A stretch of DNA of 64,000 bases from Tumidithrix helvetica (GTDB taxonomy: Bacteria; Cyanobacteriota; Cyanobacteriia; Pseudanabaenales; Pseudanabaenaceae): contig NZ_CBDDRA010000014.1 of assembly GCF_965232925.1 (NCBI RefSeq), positions 62,001-126,000 of the forward strand, in the 5' to 3' direction. Under the pieces are notes generated by a model. The model saw only the letters and a program-made list of their open reading frames with translations. It was not told the origin of the DNA and ran no database searches. A program made the translations under genes and the position numbers. Below are positions 1 to 8,534 of the stretch, one piece after another; position 1 is the stretch's first letter; every line of letters begins with the position of its first letter.

Positions 1-594
1 CCCTATGCCTGATACAGTCGCATCCAACCGATCGCTCACATTGACCACTGCACTCCCCACGCCTTTATTCCGCACTGTAGCCTGATTAGTCTTCAACTCC
101 CCACCCTGAAAACTTCCGACTCCAGAAAGACTGAGATCTAGCACATCAACATTTCCCGCGATCGCTACGCTACCCACACCATCAAGCGAAACCGACAACC
201 GCTTACCTTGAATACCATTAGCTTCAATACTGCCAACCCCATCTATGTTCAAGCTCTCCAGACTCTTGACCTCCACAACAAACTCAATGGGCTTAGTCGG
301 ATTGATGCTTGACTCGTTCGCGTTGCTGATATACAAGATTTGGTCAGACACGCGACTCTCTAAAATTGGCAGGATGTTGTCCTCGGCACTAATTGTGAGA
401 GACTCTTTACCATTCTGCTGTATCTTGAGCTTGCCCACAGATTTAAAAGAGATCGATGAAAATGTAGTCACTTCTCTAGATTCAGTCTTGAAGACTCCAG
501 ATCCTCTAATTCCGCCTAACTGAAAAGAGCAGCCTGTAAATATACTCAAAGCCACTAAAAACACAGTCAAACGGTATATTAATTTGTTTCTCAT
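1..594 (-). CDS. GIN-domain (DUF2807-type) lipoprotein, C-terminus beyond window
   Basis: The minus-strand frame opens at an ATG at 594-592 and is still open at base 1, so only the N-terminal 198 residues are visible. Residues 1-22 are a lipoprotein signal: basic start, hydrophobic core and a lipobox ending in Cys22 (IFTGC). The rest is a repetitive beta-rich sequence with recurring Gly-Val-Gly-Ser turns, as in head GIN / DUF2807 proteins that form a beta-helix on the cell envelope. Its ATG overlaps the TGA of the upstream DUF1772-like gene (ATGA), suggesting translational coupling at the distal end of the minus-strand block. The family's biochemical role is not established. The class is clear; the true length is not visible. 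Confidence 0.82.
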   Translation of the reverse strand, partial: MRNKLIYRLTVFLVALSIFTGCSFQLGGIRGSGVFKTESREVTTFSSISFKSVGKLKIQQNGKESLTISAEDNILPILESRVSDQILYISNANESSINPTKPIEFVVEVKSLESLNIDGVGSIEANGIQGKRLSVSLDGVGSVAIAGNVDVLDLSLSGVGSFQGGELKTNQATVRNKGVGSAVVNVSDRLDATVSGIG

Positions 595-1079
595 TGAATT
601 GCTCGCTTTTCTGGTGTTTCTACAAGTACAGAGATGATAAGCAAACTTAATCCTATAATCTTGATAAAGGCATTAGCTGCATGCGCATATTCCCATCGAT
701 CGCGATACTGCATCCAGTTTGATGGAATAGGAGTCGTCAACCATTTGGCAAATTCAGCATTCATTGGTGCGATAAATACGATCCAACTCACAAACGCCAT
801 TATCAAGAGCATTGCTCCACCCAATGTCCAGTAAAAGGTTGAACCGTGTTTGCGAACTAGAAATACTAGAATAATTGCGGTCAGAATAGCAGCAATTTCA
901 AAGGTTGCACCGACTGTGCCAAACAACCTATAAATATTTTCAATAACTGTTACTCTAACCCAAAGTTGCTGGTCAAACTGCATTCTTTGCGGCAGTTCTA
1001 GCAAATGGGTCATAGACAAACTAAGGCTGAACGAAGCTAATAAAAGTGTTATAAATCGACTTGTTCGGATGAGTATCAT
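591..1079 (-). CDS. DUF1772-like four-helix membrane protein
   Basis: A 162-residue protein with four hydrophobic segments at about residues 8-25, 58-78, 84-106 and 135-153. Just before the last helix is the polar run W-x-x-Y-R-D-R-W-E-Y-A-H-A, resembling the conserved Arg-Trp-Glu...His signature of DUF1772/anthrone-oxygenase-like membrane proteins. It should sit in the cytoplasmic membrane; no reaction can be assigned. It follows the CPBP protease gene by 32 bp and its stop overlaps the start of the GIN lipoprotein gene, so all three probably share a transcript. The family assignment is by pattern only. Confidence 0.72.
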   Translation of the reverse strand: MILIRTSRFITLLLASFSLSLSMTHLLELPQRMQFDQQLWVRVTVIENIYRLFGTVGATFEIAAILTAIILVFLVRKHGSTFYWTLGGAMLLIMAFVSWIVFIAPMNAEFAKWLTTPIPSNWMQYRDRWEYAHAANAFIKIIGLSLLIISVLVETPEKRAIQ

Positions 1080-1111
1080 TTTTTTTAATTAATAGTAACG
1101 CTGTGGTGAAA

Positions 1112-1921
1112 TCAGATATATCTATATCGGGCTAATGTCTTCGATCCCCATAGAAAGACAACAATACCTGCGGTAATTGCAATTATTGAATAGTGAACAT
1201 CAGGATAGTCAACCAATGGATTGTGTATTTCATCCCTTGGGAACAAAGGTCTTCCTACATTCAACAAAGTATGAAAAAGTATACAAGCAAATAAACTTTC
1301 CCCTGTGTTGTTGTAAATCCAAACAATCAGAACTCTCACAGCAACTGTACCGAGAGTTGCCCAAGCTATCCAAGTTAGATTGTGTCCCTGTTGAATTATT
1401 GAGGGGTAATGCCATACTGTCCAAGGTATACCCATAAGGATACTTGCTGATAAAGCGCCAAACCTTTCTTGCATAGGTTCGATGGCATAACCCATATAGC
1501 CAGTTTCTTCTGCCACAGCTCCGAGAAAAAACAAGCAAAAAAGAAAAGGGATTGAAAGAAAAGGAATGTAAAAATTGATTGGAAGAGGTAATCCTATAAG
1601 GTGGATTATTATGTATATCAACAAATACATTAAAAATGGCAGCAAAACGATCGGTACATACCATATCTTTTTTGTGATTCTTGGAAAATCTAAAATTCTC
1701 TTAAACAGTTTGTTAGTACCAATATGCCCTTCTTCTTTGTAAACGAGAATACTTGCTGCAATCATTGGCGTAAATGCAGCTAATATGTCTGTTATAGGAA
1801 TATCTAACGGTAGCCCTTTTACATCAATTCTTGTTTCAATTATCCATAAAGGGATAGAAAGTCCATAAACAAGTAGAAAGAATTTTAATGGCGAGTGGTT
1901 TTCTGGTACTTTGTTTTCCAT
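1112..1921 (-). CDS. CPBP-family intramembrane metalloprotease, copy B
   Basis: A 269-residue polytopic membrane protein of the CPBP (CAAX protease and bacteriocin-processing) family. Family motifs are present: Glu138-Glu139 in EETGYMGY, His171 in WTVWHYP, and His217/Asn221 in FHTLLN, which together would form the glutamate/histidine active site inside the membrane. The Arg common in motif 1 (EExxWRG) is Met here. Substrate is unknown; relatives act in prenyl-protein processing, bacteriocin self-immunity or other membrane proteolysis. A second copy lies at 8535-9344 and differs at only 17 residues, with residues 93-241 identical. It starts 9 bp after the FAD oxidoreductase gene, with AGAAGAG as a likely ribosome-binding site. 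Confidence 0.88.
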   Translation of the reverse strand: MENKVPENHSPLKFFLLVYGLSIPLWIIETRIDVKGLPLDIPITDILAAFTPMIAASILVYKEEGHIGTNKLFKRILDFPRITKKIWYVPIVLLPFLMYLLIYIIIHLIGLPLPINFYIPFLSIPFLFCLFFLGAVAEETGYMGYAIEPMQERFGALSASILMGIPWTVWHYPSIIQQGHNLTWIAWATLGTVAVRVLIVWIYNNTGESLFACILFHTLLNVGRPLFPRDEIHNPLVDYPDVHYSIIAITAGIVVFLWGSKTLARYRYI

Positions 1922-1930
1922 ATAGCTCTT

Positions 1931-3454
1931 CTATTTTGAAGGTGTTATTGACCGAAAAGTCTGCTTGTCTTCCCGACAAATTTGCTGAATAATATTGCGT
2001 CCCGACATGGCAACCACTGGCACACTCCCACCTGGTTCCACCCATTGCCCGATCGCATAAAAATTCCGTAGTTTAGGTAATGTTTTCGGCAAGCCTTTGA
2101 TCGATAATGGCAGAGTTTGTTTCGTCAATAGCCAACCACAACTCGATCCTTGCCAGTTACCCGTATAGCGCTCGTAGGTAAGGGGTGTAGCCACATCTAC
2201 AAACTCAATATCATTCTTAATACCAGGATAAAATTGCTCTAAAAGATCGATGAGAATTTGTGATTCTTGAATTTCCTCTGCATCGTAGATCGATCGACCA
2301 TAAATACGTTGCCAATAGTCATAATTAGTCGTCAATATGACCATGAGCACCGATTTTCCCTGTGGTGCTAGAGAGCGATCGAAGCAATAGTGTTTGACCC
2401 CAATCTCATACCGCTCTTCCCCTGCAATAACTACAGGTTCATCGAGCAGATGAGTAGTCCAGTGCGGTGTGTCTGATAGGTCGCGATTTACGCCCAGTGA
2501 TACCTGTAGTTGGGAATGAATCGGTAAGTGTCCATCGTAGTAACGTTGCATCTCGCGAGGGACATATTGCCGATCTAGTAACCCAAAGAGCGTATTGTGT
2601 CCGTCACAGGCTGAAATAATTCGATCGACAAAGTAATTCTCATTGTTATATAGTCGAACACCATTCGCTCGATGATTCTCCACTAAAATCTTTTCTACTT
2701 GTGATTTATAGTGAATTTCACCTCCTAATTCCAGATAACGATTGGCGATCTTTTCGGCAAATTGGAGCGATCCCCCCAGCGGAAATCCAGCATTTTTAGT
2801 GTGCATATAAGCTAACAAAGACATCCCCACTATCACAGGAATGCTCTCCCAGCCAAACATCTGGGGAATGGTGCGGCGGAGAAAGGGAGATTGAAACCTC
2901 TTAGCAAACTCTGCTGCTGAAAGGTTTCCCCACCGCGCTAGTGAGCAGATAAATGGCAACATTTTCCGCACTAACTTTCCCCAGTCACCCAACTGCATCA
3001 ATGCTTTAGGTTGCTGCTGAAGTAGTGACAGATCGAAGCGAGTAAAAGTGCGAATCCCCACACATAGATCGCTGATTAATTGCCGATCGATCGGTGATAG
3101 TTCTTTTAAATGCTGCTCTAATCGAACGGGATTGCTGTAGACAATTAAGGTTTTCCCATCAGGTTCGCTCACCCGCAGCAATTCATCATGATGGACAAAT
3201 TGTTGCTGCGGCACAACGCCAAGTTCCTCCCAGAGTTGGTAGAAAGGCTGTCCTCGTGCAGAGCCAAACAAATAGTGAATACAACCATCAAAAATAAATC
3301 CCTGTCGCGACCATGAAGTACATAGCCCACCTGGTCGATCGTGCATTTCAAATATCTGCGATCGATAACCATTCATCTGGGCATAGCAACCAGCCGCCAA
3401 CCCAGCAATTCCCGCCCCAATAATGATAATAGTGCCACCGCATTTATATTTCAT
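1931..3454 (-). CDS. FAD-dependent carotenoid-type oxidoreductase (CrtI/CrtH-like)
   Basis: A 507-residue flavoprotein. Residues 9-45 are a classic dinucleotide-binding motif (IIIIGAGIAGLAAGCYA, then the acidic end of strand 2 and the RPGG turn) of the amine-oxidase/phytoene-desaturase superfamily. The C-terminal FAD-contacting segment is also present (AIGQWVEPGGSVPVVAMSGR), close to the motif of carotenoid desaturases, carotene isomerase CrtH and plant-type retinol saturases. It probably acts on a polyene or other lipophilic substrate at the membrane. Its ATG overlaps the end of the upstream membrane-protein gene by 11 bp, so translation is probably coupled. The exact substrate cannot be read from the sequence. 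Confidence 0.85.
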   Translation of the reverse strand: MKYKCGGTIIIIGAGIAGLAAGCYAQMNGYRSQIFEMHDRPGGLCTSWSRQGFIFDGCIHYLFGSARGQPFYQLWEELGVVPQQQFVHHDELLRVSEPDGKTLIVYSNPVRLEQHLKELSPIDRQLISDLCVGIRTFTRFDLSLLQQQPKALMQLGDWGKLVRKMLPFICSLARWGNLSAAEFAKRFQSPFLRRTIPQMFGWESIPVIVGMSLLAYMHTKNAGFPLGGSLQFAEKIANRYLELGGEIHYKSQVEKILVENHRANGVRLYNNENYFVDRIISACDGHNTLFGLLDRQYVPREMQRYYDGHLPIHSQLQVSLGVNRDLSDTPHWTTHLLDEPVVIAGEERYEIGVKHYCFDRSLAPQGKSVLMVILTTNYDYWQRIYGRSIYDAEEIQESQILIDLLEQFYPGIKNDIEFVDVATPLTYERYTGNWQGSSCGWLLTKQTLPLSIKGLPKTLPKLRNFYAIGQWVEPGGSVPVVAMSGRNIIQQICREDKQTFRSITPSK

Positions 3455-4091
3455 TTGTTTGAGTAATTACTTCAGAATCCTTCTTGAACATGATGGCAAG
3501 TAGCAACATTGACAAGGGAGCAGTAATTGCCCAAGGCATTCCAATAAGAAGTAGCTTCTCCGAAAAGTTAGGATAGAAATAAACAAATACAATCAGAGGT
3601 GTAACAAGACTATGAGCCAAGAAAGAATATCTGACCCACCTTTGAAATCCCTGCTTCTCAAATATCGGAACAGCAAATAAGGTTGCGAATCCCATAAATA
3701 TATAGCCGATCGCATCAAAGTCCCAAAAGAGAGAGTGCGGAGTTTGTCTTAGAATAAGAATCTCATCTGAAGTTCCTTGAAGTGTCATCGGAATTACTGT
3801 TGCTAGTTGAACAATATAATTAGCGGTAACGAATGCTACATACAAGACTGTAAAAATAAGAGCCGCATGACTCCAAAACTTTTTCTCAGTTGGAGCTATA
3901 TAGTGAAGTGCTAGCATTTCTAACAAGAAAGGTACTACTATGCAAAGAGAAAATCCATAAATTAAAACTTCATCCAATGGATAACTGAGAATATCAAAAA
4001 GCTGCAACATCTGAACAATAACAAATGCAACTGTTGAAGCGAAGGCAATTAGTCCTGACCAAAACCCAACTTTATGTACTGTTTTATTCAT
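3444..4091 (-). CDS. Polytopic membrane protein, paralog B
   Basis: A 215-residue integral membrane protein with about six hydrophobic helices and short loops, and no catalytic motif I recognise. It is homologous to the 228-residue protein at 7687-8373. Shared landmarks are the N-terminal GFWS, the loop IFTVLY/IVYAA followed by an Asn-Tyr pair, and the stretch LHS/PHS-x-F-(W/F)...(D/E)xxGY. It lies between an alpha/beta hydrolase gene (12 bp upstream) and the FAD oxidoreductase gene (11 bp overlap), indicating one operon. Function unknown; a partner or permease for the neighbouring lipid-type enzymes is only a guess. Confidence 0.75.
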   Translation of the reverse strand: MNKTVHKVGFWSGLIAFASTVAFVIVQMLQLFDILSYPLDEVLIYGFSLCIVVPFLLEMLALHYIAPTEKKFWSHAALIFTVLYVAFVTANYIVQLATVIPMTLQGTSDEILILRQTPHSLFWDFDAIGYIFMGFATLFAVPIFEKQGFQRWVRYSFLAHSLVTPLIVFVYFYPNFSEKLLLIGMPWAITAPLSMLLLAIMFKKDSEVITQTNEI

Positions 4092-4103
4092 GATTTTGTG
4101 TTT

Positions 4104-5165
4104 TTAAATAGTAGGTAATATATGATTTATCAAGAGGTCATTAAACTTCTCATGTTCTTCTATGTCAGCAAGGTGTGCCGAGTTCTCAAACCAAATTAAT
4201 TCTTTTTTGGGTGCTTCAATTATTTTGAAATACTGTTCTGCAATTACAGATGGTGCTTCGTAGTCATGTCTTCCTAATACAAAATATATTGGGACTTTAA
4301 AGGATGACACCTGTTCTTTTAGGTTAATGGTCAAAAGTTCCTGCCATAACAAATGATTAGATTGAATTATTCCTTTAAAGAAATTCACTTTGTCAATTAA
4401 AGTATATTCAGTAGCACATATCAGGCTAATACAAATAATTGGGAAAGCACCTTTTGAACTGCCATACAACTCTCCACCATACTTTCCTAGTAAGCGTCGT
4501 TGGGTCATCAGTTTTTTCTGCCAATCACCAGTGTAAGGCGGAGAACCTATTTCGGTAAGAGTCTTAACTGCTCGGTTATCTTTGGCTTTTGTCGCCTGTG
4601 CCAATGTCCAATCATAAGAAATTTGTTCGTTCTCCTGCATATTTGCAATCTGACCAATACCTATGTAAGCATGATATAAATCTGGATATTTTTGGATACT
4701 AAATATTCCGATTAGACTTCCCCATGAATGACCAACCAGAAATATTTTCTTTTGATTAAAGCGATCGCAGAGCAATTGGGTAAGTTCGCCAGTATCCAAG
4801 ACAAACTGATTAACTGTCATGGAAGAATGAGGATTAATAGCTTTATAAGATTTGCCTGCCCCTCGTTGATCCCAAGTTACGACTATAAAATGTTTTTCTA
4901 ATTCATCCGTGTATTTCCTTAAAAGACACATATTTGAAGTGCCAGGACCACCATGAAGAAAGAGAGCGATCGGATTTGTGGTATCTATGCCACGAATAAG
5001 AATCCATTGTTCCTGTCTTCCCAAATTAACTTTTTCGAGTAAAGCAATGCTCCGAGAAACATTATGCCCTTGTTTATCTTTAATAGAAAAAGTAAAACTG
5101 GGAATTAGGAATAAGATACCTAAGACTATTGCACTCAATAAAGCGATCGGAAGAAAAAGCATCAT
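4104..5165 (-). CDS. Alpha/beta hydrolase, prolyl-aminopeptidase-like, copy B
   Basis: A 353-residue serine hydrolase of the S33/prolyl iminopeptidase-like group, anchored by one N-terminal hydrophobic helix (residues 2-24). Visible elements are the oxyanion HGGPG near residue 72, WDQRGAGKS, the nucleophile elbow GHSWGS near 145-150 (Ser about 147), the acid in GRHD near 299 and the His of SAHLAD near 331. The triad looks complete, so it should be active, probably on the outer face of the membrane. The homolog at 9387-10706 has the same architecture. Substrate unknown: peptides, esters or amides are all possible. Confidence 0.86.
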   Translation of the reverse strand: MMLFLPIALLSAIVLGILFLIPSFTFSIKDKQGHNVSRSIALLEKVNLGRQEQWILIRGIDTTNPIALFLHGGPGTSNMCLLRKYTDELEKHFIVVTWDQRGAGKSYKAINPHSSMTVNQFVLDTGELTQLLCDRFNQKKIFLVGHSWGSLIGIFSIQKYPDLYHAYIGIGQIANMQENEQISYDWTLAQATKAKDNRAVKTLTEIGSPPYTGDWQKKLMTQRRLLGKYGGELYGSSKGAFPIICISLICATEYTLIDKVNFFKGIIQSNHLLWQELLTINLKEQVSSFKVPIYFVLGRHDYEAPSVIAEQYFKIIEAPKKELIWFENSAHLADIEEHEKFNDLLINHILPTI

Positions 5166-5203
5166 AACTATATTTTTGATATTAATTTGATGGTCGGATT
5201 GGG

Positions 5204-5965
5204 CTATCGATAGATTGCATCGTCAATCGTAGCTCGGAAGAACTCACCTTCCAATTCAAATCGATCGGAGCCAAAGTACCATCCAATTCGTAGACGAGTG
5301 GGAATGGTGTAGCCGCAGAACGTGCCCTCTGACTCTAAAATTCCACCGAAGTCCACATAATCAAAATCAGCACCTTCTGGATTGCCCCAGCGGGGTAATT
5401 TGGCAGTCTTGAGATGACCTGTGCGATCGATCGTGAAATCTAGTTCTGCTCTCTCGCCTTGCACTACAAAACTAGAATGCAAATTGGAGTCTGGATCCGA
5501 TGACTCCTTGCTTGTCCAGGAAACGGCATCACCACAGAATACAGACGGTAACCACACTGATTCTGCTTGGAGGCGGCCAATACCAGACCGCGTAAGATCG
5601 ATACCACTCGCCGTCATCACAGGGAACAATCCTAACAGCTTCCACTGCATCGCACCGATACCGTCGATGATGCGATCCGATCCGACAATTGGCAAGAATC
5701 CATTCATCCATGCTGTAGCACTCCAAATCAGTCCATGTTCCCAGCAAATAACTTGCTCTGCTTTAAATGGAATCCAACTCTTTAATTTGATTTCGCCGTG
5801 CATCTTCAAGCGAACCGCAGAGGCGATCTTTGTTTCAGGTGCGATCGCATGTTCGAGATATCTTCTGGCGGCTTCTGGTAGATGAGAAAACTCATTTGCA
5901 TGGAATACGCGATCCTGAGATGTGGTTGCCCCCCATAACGCATCAAGAGAAATTTGTTTGGTCAT
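5204..5965 (-). CDS. DUF6544/DUF6920-like conserved protein
   Basis: A 253-residue soluble protein with no signal peptide. It opens with the LPEAARRYLEHAI segment and continues with KLKSWIPFKAEQV, a GADR-like SDRIIDGIGAMQW block and LQAESVWLPS, the arrangement I associate with the DUF6544/DUF6920 family (function unknown). I chose the ATG at 5965 rather than the adjacent upstream GTG because GGAGG lies 5 nt before it, one of the best ribosome-binding sites in this block. It is flanked by the hydrolase and a small membrane-protein gene on the same strand. No enzymatic residues could be identified. Confidence 0.74.
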   Translation of the reverse strand: MTKQISLDALWGATTSQDRVFHANEFSHLPEAARRYLEHAIAPETKIASAVRLKMHGEIKLKSWIPFKAEQVICWEHGLIWSATAWMNGFLPIVGSDRIIDGIGAMQWKLLGLFPVMTASGIDLTRSGIGRLQAESVWLPSVFCGDAVSWTSKESSDPDSNLHSSFVVQGERAELDFTIDRTGHLKTAKLPRWGNPEGADFDYVDFGGILESEGTFCGYTIPTRLRIGWYFGSDRFELEGEFFRATIDDAIYR

Positions 5966-5996
5966 CACTGCCTCCAGTGTTTCGGTATTTTTTAAT

Positions 5997-6338
5997 TCAA
6001 AATTTGATAGATGATGATAACGATCTCAAAAAAATAGTGGTGTAGATTAATTTCGTATACTTGGCTAGCCCAGTTGGCAGATAAATATCAAAATTGTCCT
6101 TTGTGGAATTTGCGTATTTTCGTGCCATCAGGTTTAATGGACAATGGAATTTGAACGTGAGGAGGATTAGTCCTTCTAGAAATCCAAATCCATACCCGAT
6201 CCAGAGCCAGCGATCGAGCTTATTTACGATCGCGGCATAAAGCATATAGAAAATTACAAAGTTGAAAAATATCCAAATCGCAGTGTGAAGGATTTTAATC
6301 AACTTCAATTTGGTCTGAATCGACGTTCCAAATACCAT
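5997..6338 (-). CDS. Small membrane protein (DUF2784-like)
   Basis: A 113-residue protein with three hydrophobic helices (about 17-38, 44-62 and a weaker C-terminal one). A Cys-Pro-Leu turn follows helix 2 (FHCPLNLMARKY), and the C-terminal part contains NFDIYLPTGLAKYTKLIY. This outline resembles DUF2784-type small membrane proteins, but I am not certain of the family. The gene follows the 144-residue membrane protein by 5 bp. Its first ~17 codons recur in decayed form at 6787-6836, so this gene was once partly duplicated. Function unknown. Confidence 0.66.
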   Translation of the reverse strand: MVFGTSIQTKLKLIKILHTAIWIFFNFVIFYMLYAAIVNKLDRWLWIGYGFGFLEGLILLTFKFHCPLNLMARKYANSTKDNFDIYLPTGLAKYTKLIYTTIFLRSLSSSIKF

Positions 6339-6343
6339 GATTT

Positions 6344-6778
6344 TCAGCCTGAGATTTTATCTTTAATTCTTGTGCCGAGAAGTATTAATCCCACATAAAT
6401 AATTATTGCTATTGAATCAGATAGGGTTTCTGTGAGACTATTTATATTTTTAGATAACGTGCTCCCAAAAATCACTCCCCAGCGAGCAATGATTATGATT
6501 GCGATCATCCAAGCCGTAAATTTGACTTTTGACAAATCTTTGTAAAATGCCATTACCAGAAATGAGACCCCAAAAATAAAGTTTTCAGTCGTAAGAATAT
6601 GCCAAATATAACAAATCGTCGTTTGTGTAGCCAGATCGATGTTACTTCCATTAACTATAGGCAAAACTGTAGTTTGCCCATTCCATGCATGTGTAAAAGC
6701 GAAAAGAATTGAAAGAATTCCCACTATTAGATAGTAGTAGTTTTTAATCATCGACATTTTTGAAGTAATTTTTTTCAT
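6344..6778 (-). CDS. Small polytopic membrane protein, unknown
   Basis: A 144-residue protein with four hydrophobic segments (about 12-29, 51-78, 86-105, 118-136). The first is followed by HAWNGQT and the second is preceded by TICYIWHILTTENF, giving His and Trp residues at helix ends that could bind a cofactor or quinone. No family is recognised with confidence. It sits head-to-tail with the small gene at 5997-6338 (5 bp gap). Its start is directly fused to the fossil 5' end of a second copy of that gene. Coding status is supported by co-direction, length and a consistent hydropathy pattern. Confidence 0.62.
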   Translation of the reverse strand: MKKITSKMSMIKNYYYLIVGILSILFAFTHAWNGQTTVLPIVNGSNIDLATQTTICYIWHILTTENFIFGVSFLVMAFYKDLSKVKFTAWMIAIIIIARWGVIFGSTLSKNINSLTETLSDSIAIIIYVGLILLGTRIKDKISG

Positions 6779-6786
6779 ACTTCCTC

Positions 6787-6836
6787 ATCGCAGTGTGAAT
6801 AATTTTAATCAGTATTAATTTGGTCTCACTTCCCAT
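6787..6836 (-). pseudogene. Fossil 5' end of a second copy of the 5997-6338 gene
   Basis: Reading the minus strand from the ATG at 6836 gives M-G-S-E-T-K-L-I-L-I-K-I-I-H-T-A-M, matching the real gene's N-terminus (QTKLKLIKILHTAIW) at almost every position over 12 codons. The DNA matches too (CGCAGTGTGAA, ATTTTAATCA and AATTTGGTCT in both places). After HTA the similarity stops and the frame runs into the start of the 6344-6778 gene. This is the leftover of a tandem duplication whose remainder was deleted. Confidence 0.6.
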
Positions 6837-6842
6837 ATTGTG

Positions 6843-7490
6843 TCAAAATAATTTCTCCATTTTTTGTATTAAATTGTGTCGAATAATAGAAACAGTTCCT
6901 AATGTTCCCGCGACAAGCAAGCCGAAATCTTCTTTAATCCCGAAATTTAGAGCCGCTGAGGTTCCGACAATCGACCATAAAACTGGAATAATCAATAAAC
7001 TTAACGGAACTTTTTTGTCTGTCCACAGCAGCAATCCGAACGTAAAAATGGTTGTTGGACAAGGTACGCCGAAAGTTTGCGATGCTGGGTAAATTCGACC
7101 CAGAGCTAAGCCTATTAACGGATAGATCGCTAGGGCGTAAACAATGAACATCACGCCGAGAATTCCGTAAAATTTCCGACTGGCGCGAAAACTTAGACGG
7201 TTTCTTGCCACTCCTTCGTATAAAAATAACAAGCCTTGAACAATGAATGCAGCCCCGAAAAGATAGGCGGGTGGACTGATTTCCGTGAAAAAAATCAAAT
7301 GGTAAACAATGCCTGCCCACAACCAGAGAAACCCGAGTAATCCCGAAATAGTTTTGTTTGCGAACGGTTTTGGACTTGCCGCCAGTGCAATCGAGGCGAT
7401 CGCTACTAAAATTAGTAAAAATTGCATCGGAAATACAGTTTGATTATATTTCTCGAAAACCCGAAAAAATTGTTCGGTGGTAAATGGCAT
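6843..7490 (-). CDS. DUF6064-family membrane protein
   Basis: A 215-residue integral membrane protein with about six to seven helices. It begins with PFTTEQFFRVFEKYNQTVFP, the conserved opening I associate with the DUF6064 family (PFTxEQFFxVFxxYNxAxWP). It also has the FGVPCPTTIFTFGLLLW segment, where the conserved Cys-Pro-Thr sits in a helix. Function of the family is unknown. AGGA lies 9-12 nt before the ATG at 7490. The gene shares direction with the rest of the block but is separated from the next upstream gene by a 196-bp spacer carrying a repeat at 7609-7676. Confidence 0.78.
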   Translation of the reverse strand: MPFTTEQFFRVFEKYNQTVFPMQFLLILVAIASIALAASPKPFANKTISGLLGFLWLWAGIVYHLIFFTEISPPAYLFGAAFIVQGLLFLYEGVARNRLSFRASRKFYGILGVMFIVYALAIYPLIGLALGRIYPASQTFGVPCPTTIFTFGLLLWTDKKVPLSLLIIPVLWSIVGTSAALNFGIKEDFGLLVAGTLGTVSIIRHNLIQKMEKLF

Positions 7491-7608
7491 TGCTAATTTT
7501 CCTCCACTCGATTACGGTTATTCAGTTGCAATTTATAGCTTTCATCAGTTCCACAATGTTCGACTATAGGGGAGAAGTTAATTTTTTCGCTCATACCAAG
7601 CTTTAAGT

Positions 7609-7676
7609 GTGACAGGCGATCGCCTAACTTCCCGAATGAGTTGATTGAATTGATTGAGAACGATACAAAAGATAAT
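7609..7676. repeat. Direct repeat, copy 1 (about 68 bp)
   Basis: The segment starting GTGACAGGCGATCGC and continuing through GAATGAGTTGATTGAATTG recurs at 8441-8508 with a few substitutions. Both copies lie in spacers just upstream of membrane-protein genes of this block. They mark the ends of a unit containing the gene at 7687-8373, consistent with a segmental duplication or a shared regulatory element. Confidence 0.65.
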
Positions 7677-7686
7677 CTGAAATACT

Positions 7687-8373
7687 TCAATTTAGGGATC
7701 TGCGGAAGAAAATACTTAGCAGAATTGTAGAGATCGGGAAAGCGAGAGACCAGATTCCCAATCCTGCAAATATGAGATATGGCTGGCCAAATGGAGCAGC
7801 CAACACACCAAAGATTCCCACAGCACCACTGACAATAAATAGCGATCGCATCCAAATCTCTAACTTTCCACTAGTGAAAACCAAACTGACAAATATAGTT
7901 GCCAAACTTAGAAACCCATAACCAAGAGTCTCTAATGCAAAAAAAATGGAATGTAAGTTGGGCTGAGCTAGGATGCTTAATCCTTCCAATGTGCCGCTTT
8001 GGAGGTTCAGGCGCACGACAAATAACTGGAGGTAGTAATTGGTTGGGATAATGGCGGCATAGACAATCGTAAATGCTAAACCGATTTGGCTAAAAATCTT
8101 CTTTGATTCAGGGGAGATCGCATTGATACAAACTATCAATATGACCATAGTTGGGGCTAAAAAGAAGGCAGGGATAAAGCTTGCCATATCCAGAAAGTTG
8201 AAATTCTCTACATAAGTTTGTATTCCATTCCATGCTTTCATTGGGAACATGAGAGAAATAGCGATCGCGATCAAAATAAATAAGATCGCAAACACACTTG
8301 CTAATATTGCCGACCAAAATCCCAAAGTTATTACTGTTTGTCGATCTGTAGTTGCTTTTGGTATAGAGTTCAT
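7687..8373 (-). CDS. Polytopic membrane protein, paralog A
   Basis: A 228-residue membrane protein with about six helices, homologous along its length to the 215-residue protein at 3444-4091 (shared LGFWS, FTIVYA...TNYYLQL and HSIFFALETLGY). No active-site motif is seen. It lies between direct repeats (7609-7676 and 8441-8508) and follows the CPBP protease copy A, whereas paralog B lies next to hydrolase copy B. That suggests the protein works with the protease/hydrolase pair. Function unknown. Confidence 0.72.
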   Translation of the reverse strand: MNSIPKATTDRQTVITLGFWSAILASVFAILFILIAIAISLMFPMKAWNGIQTYVENFNFLDMASFIPAFFLAPTMVILIVCINAISPESKKIFSQIGLAFTIVYAAIIPTNYYLQLFVVRLNLQSGTLEGLSILAQPNLHSIFFALETLGYGFLSLATIFVSLVFTSGKLEIWMRSLFIVSGAVGIFGVLAAPFGQPYLIFAGLGIWSLAFPISTILLSIFFRRSLN

Positions 8374-8440
8374 TTTCTATCTCTTAAGAGTTACTAACTT
8401 CCATATCACTTGCACATCTACAAGTTCGCAATCAATACTA

Positions 8441-8508
8441 ATGTGACAGGCGATCGCATGACTTACTGAATGAGTTGATTGAATTGATTGATTGCGATAC
8501 AATGCGAT
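8441..8508. repeat. Direct repeat, copy 2 (about 68 bp)
   Basis: This is the partner of 7609-7676, sharing GTGACAGGCGATCGC and GAATGAGTTGATTGAATTGA. The copy lies 67 bp upstream of the 7687-8373 gene and just after the CPBP copy A gene. It ends in a short internal iteration (GCGATACAAT twice). Confidence 0.65.
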
Positions 8509-8534
8509 ACAATATAGATACACTTGATGCCAAA

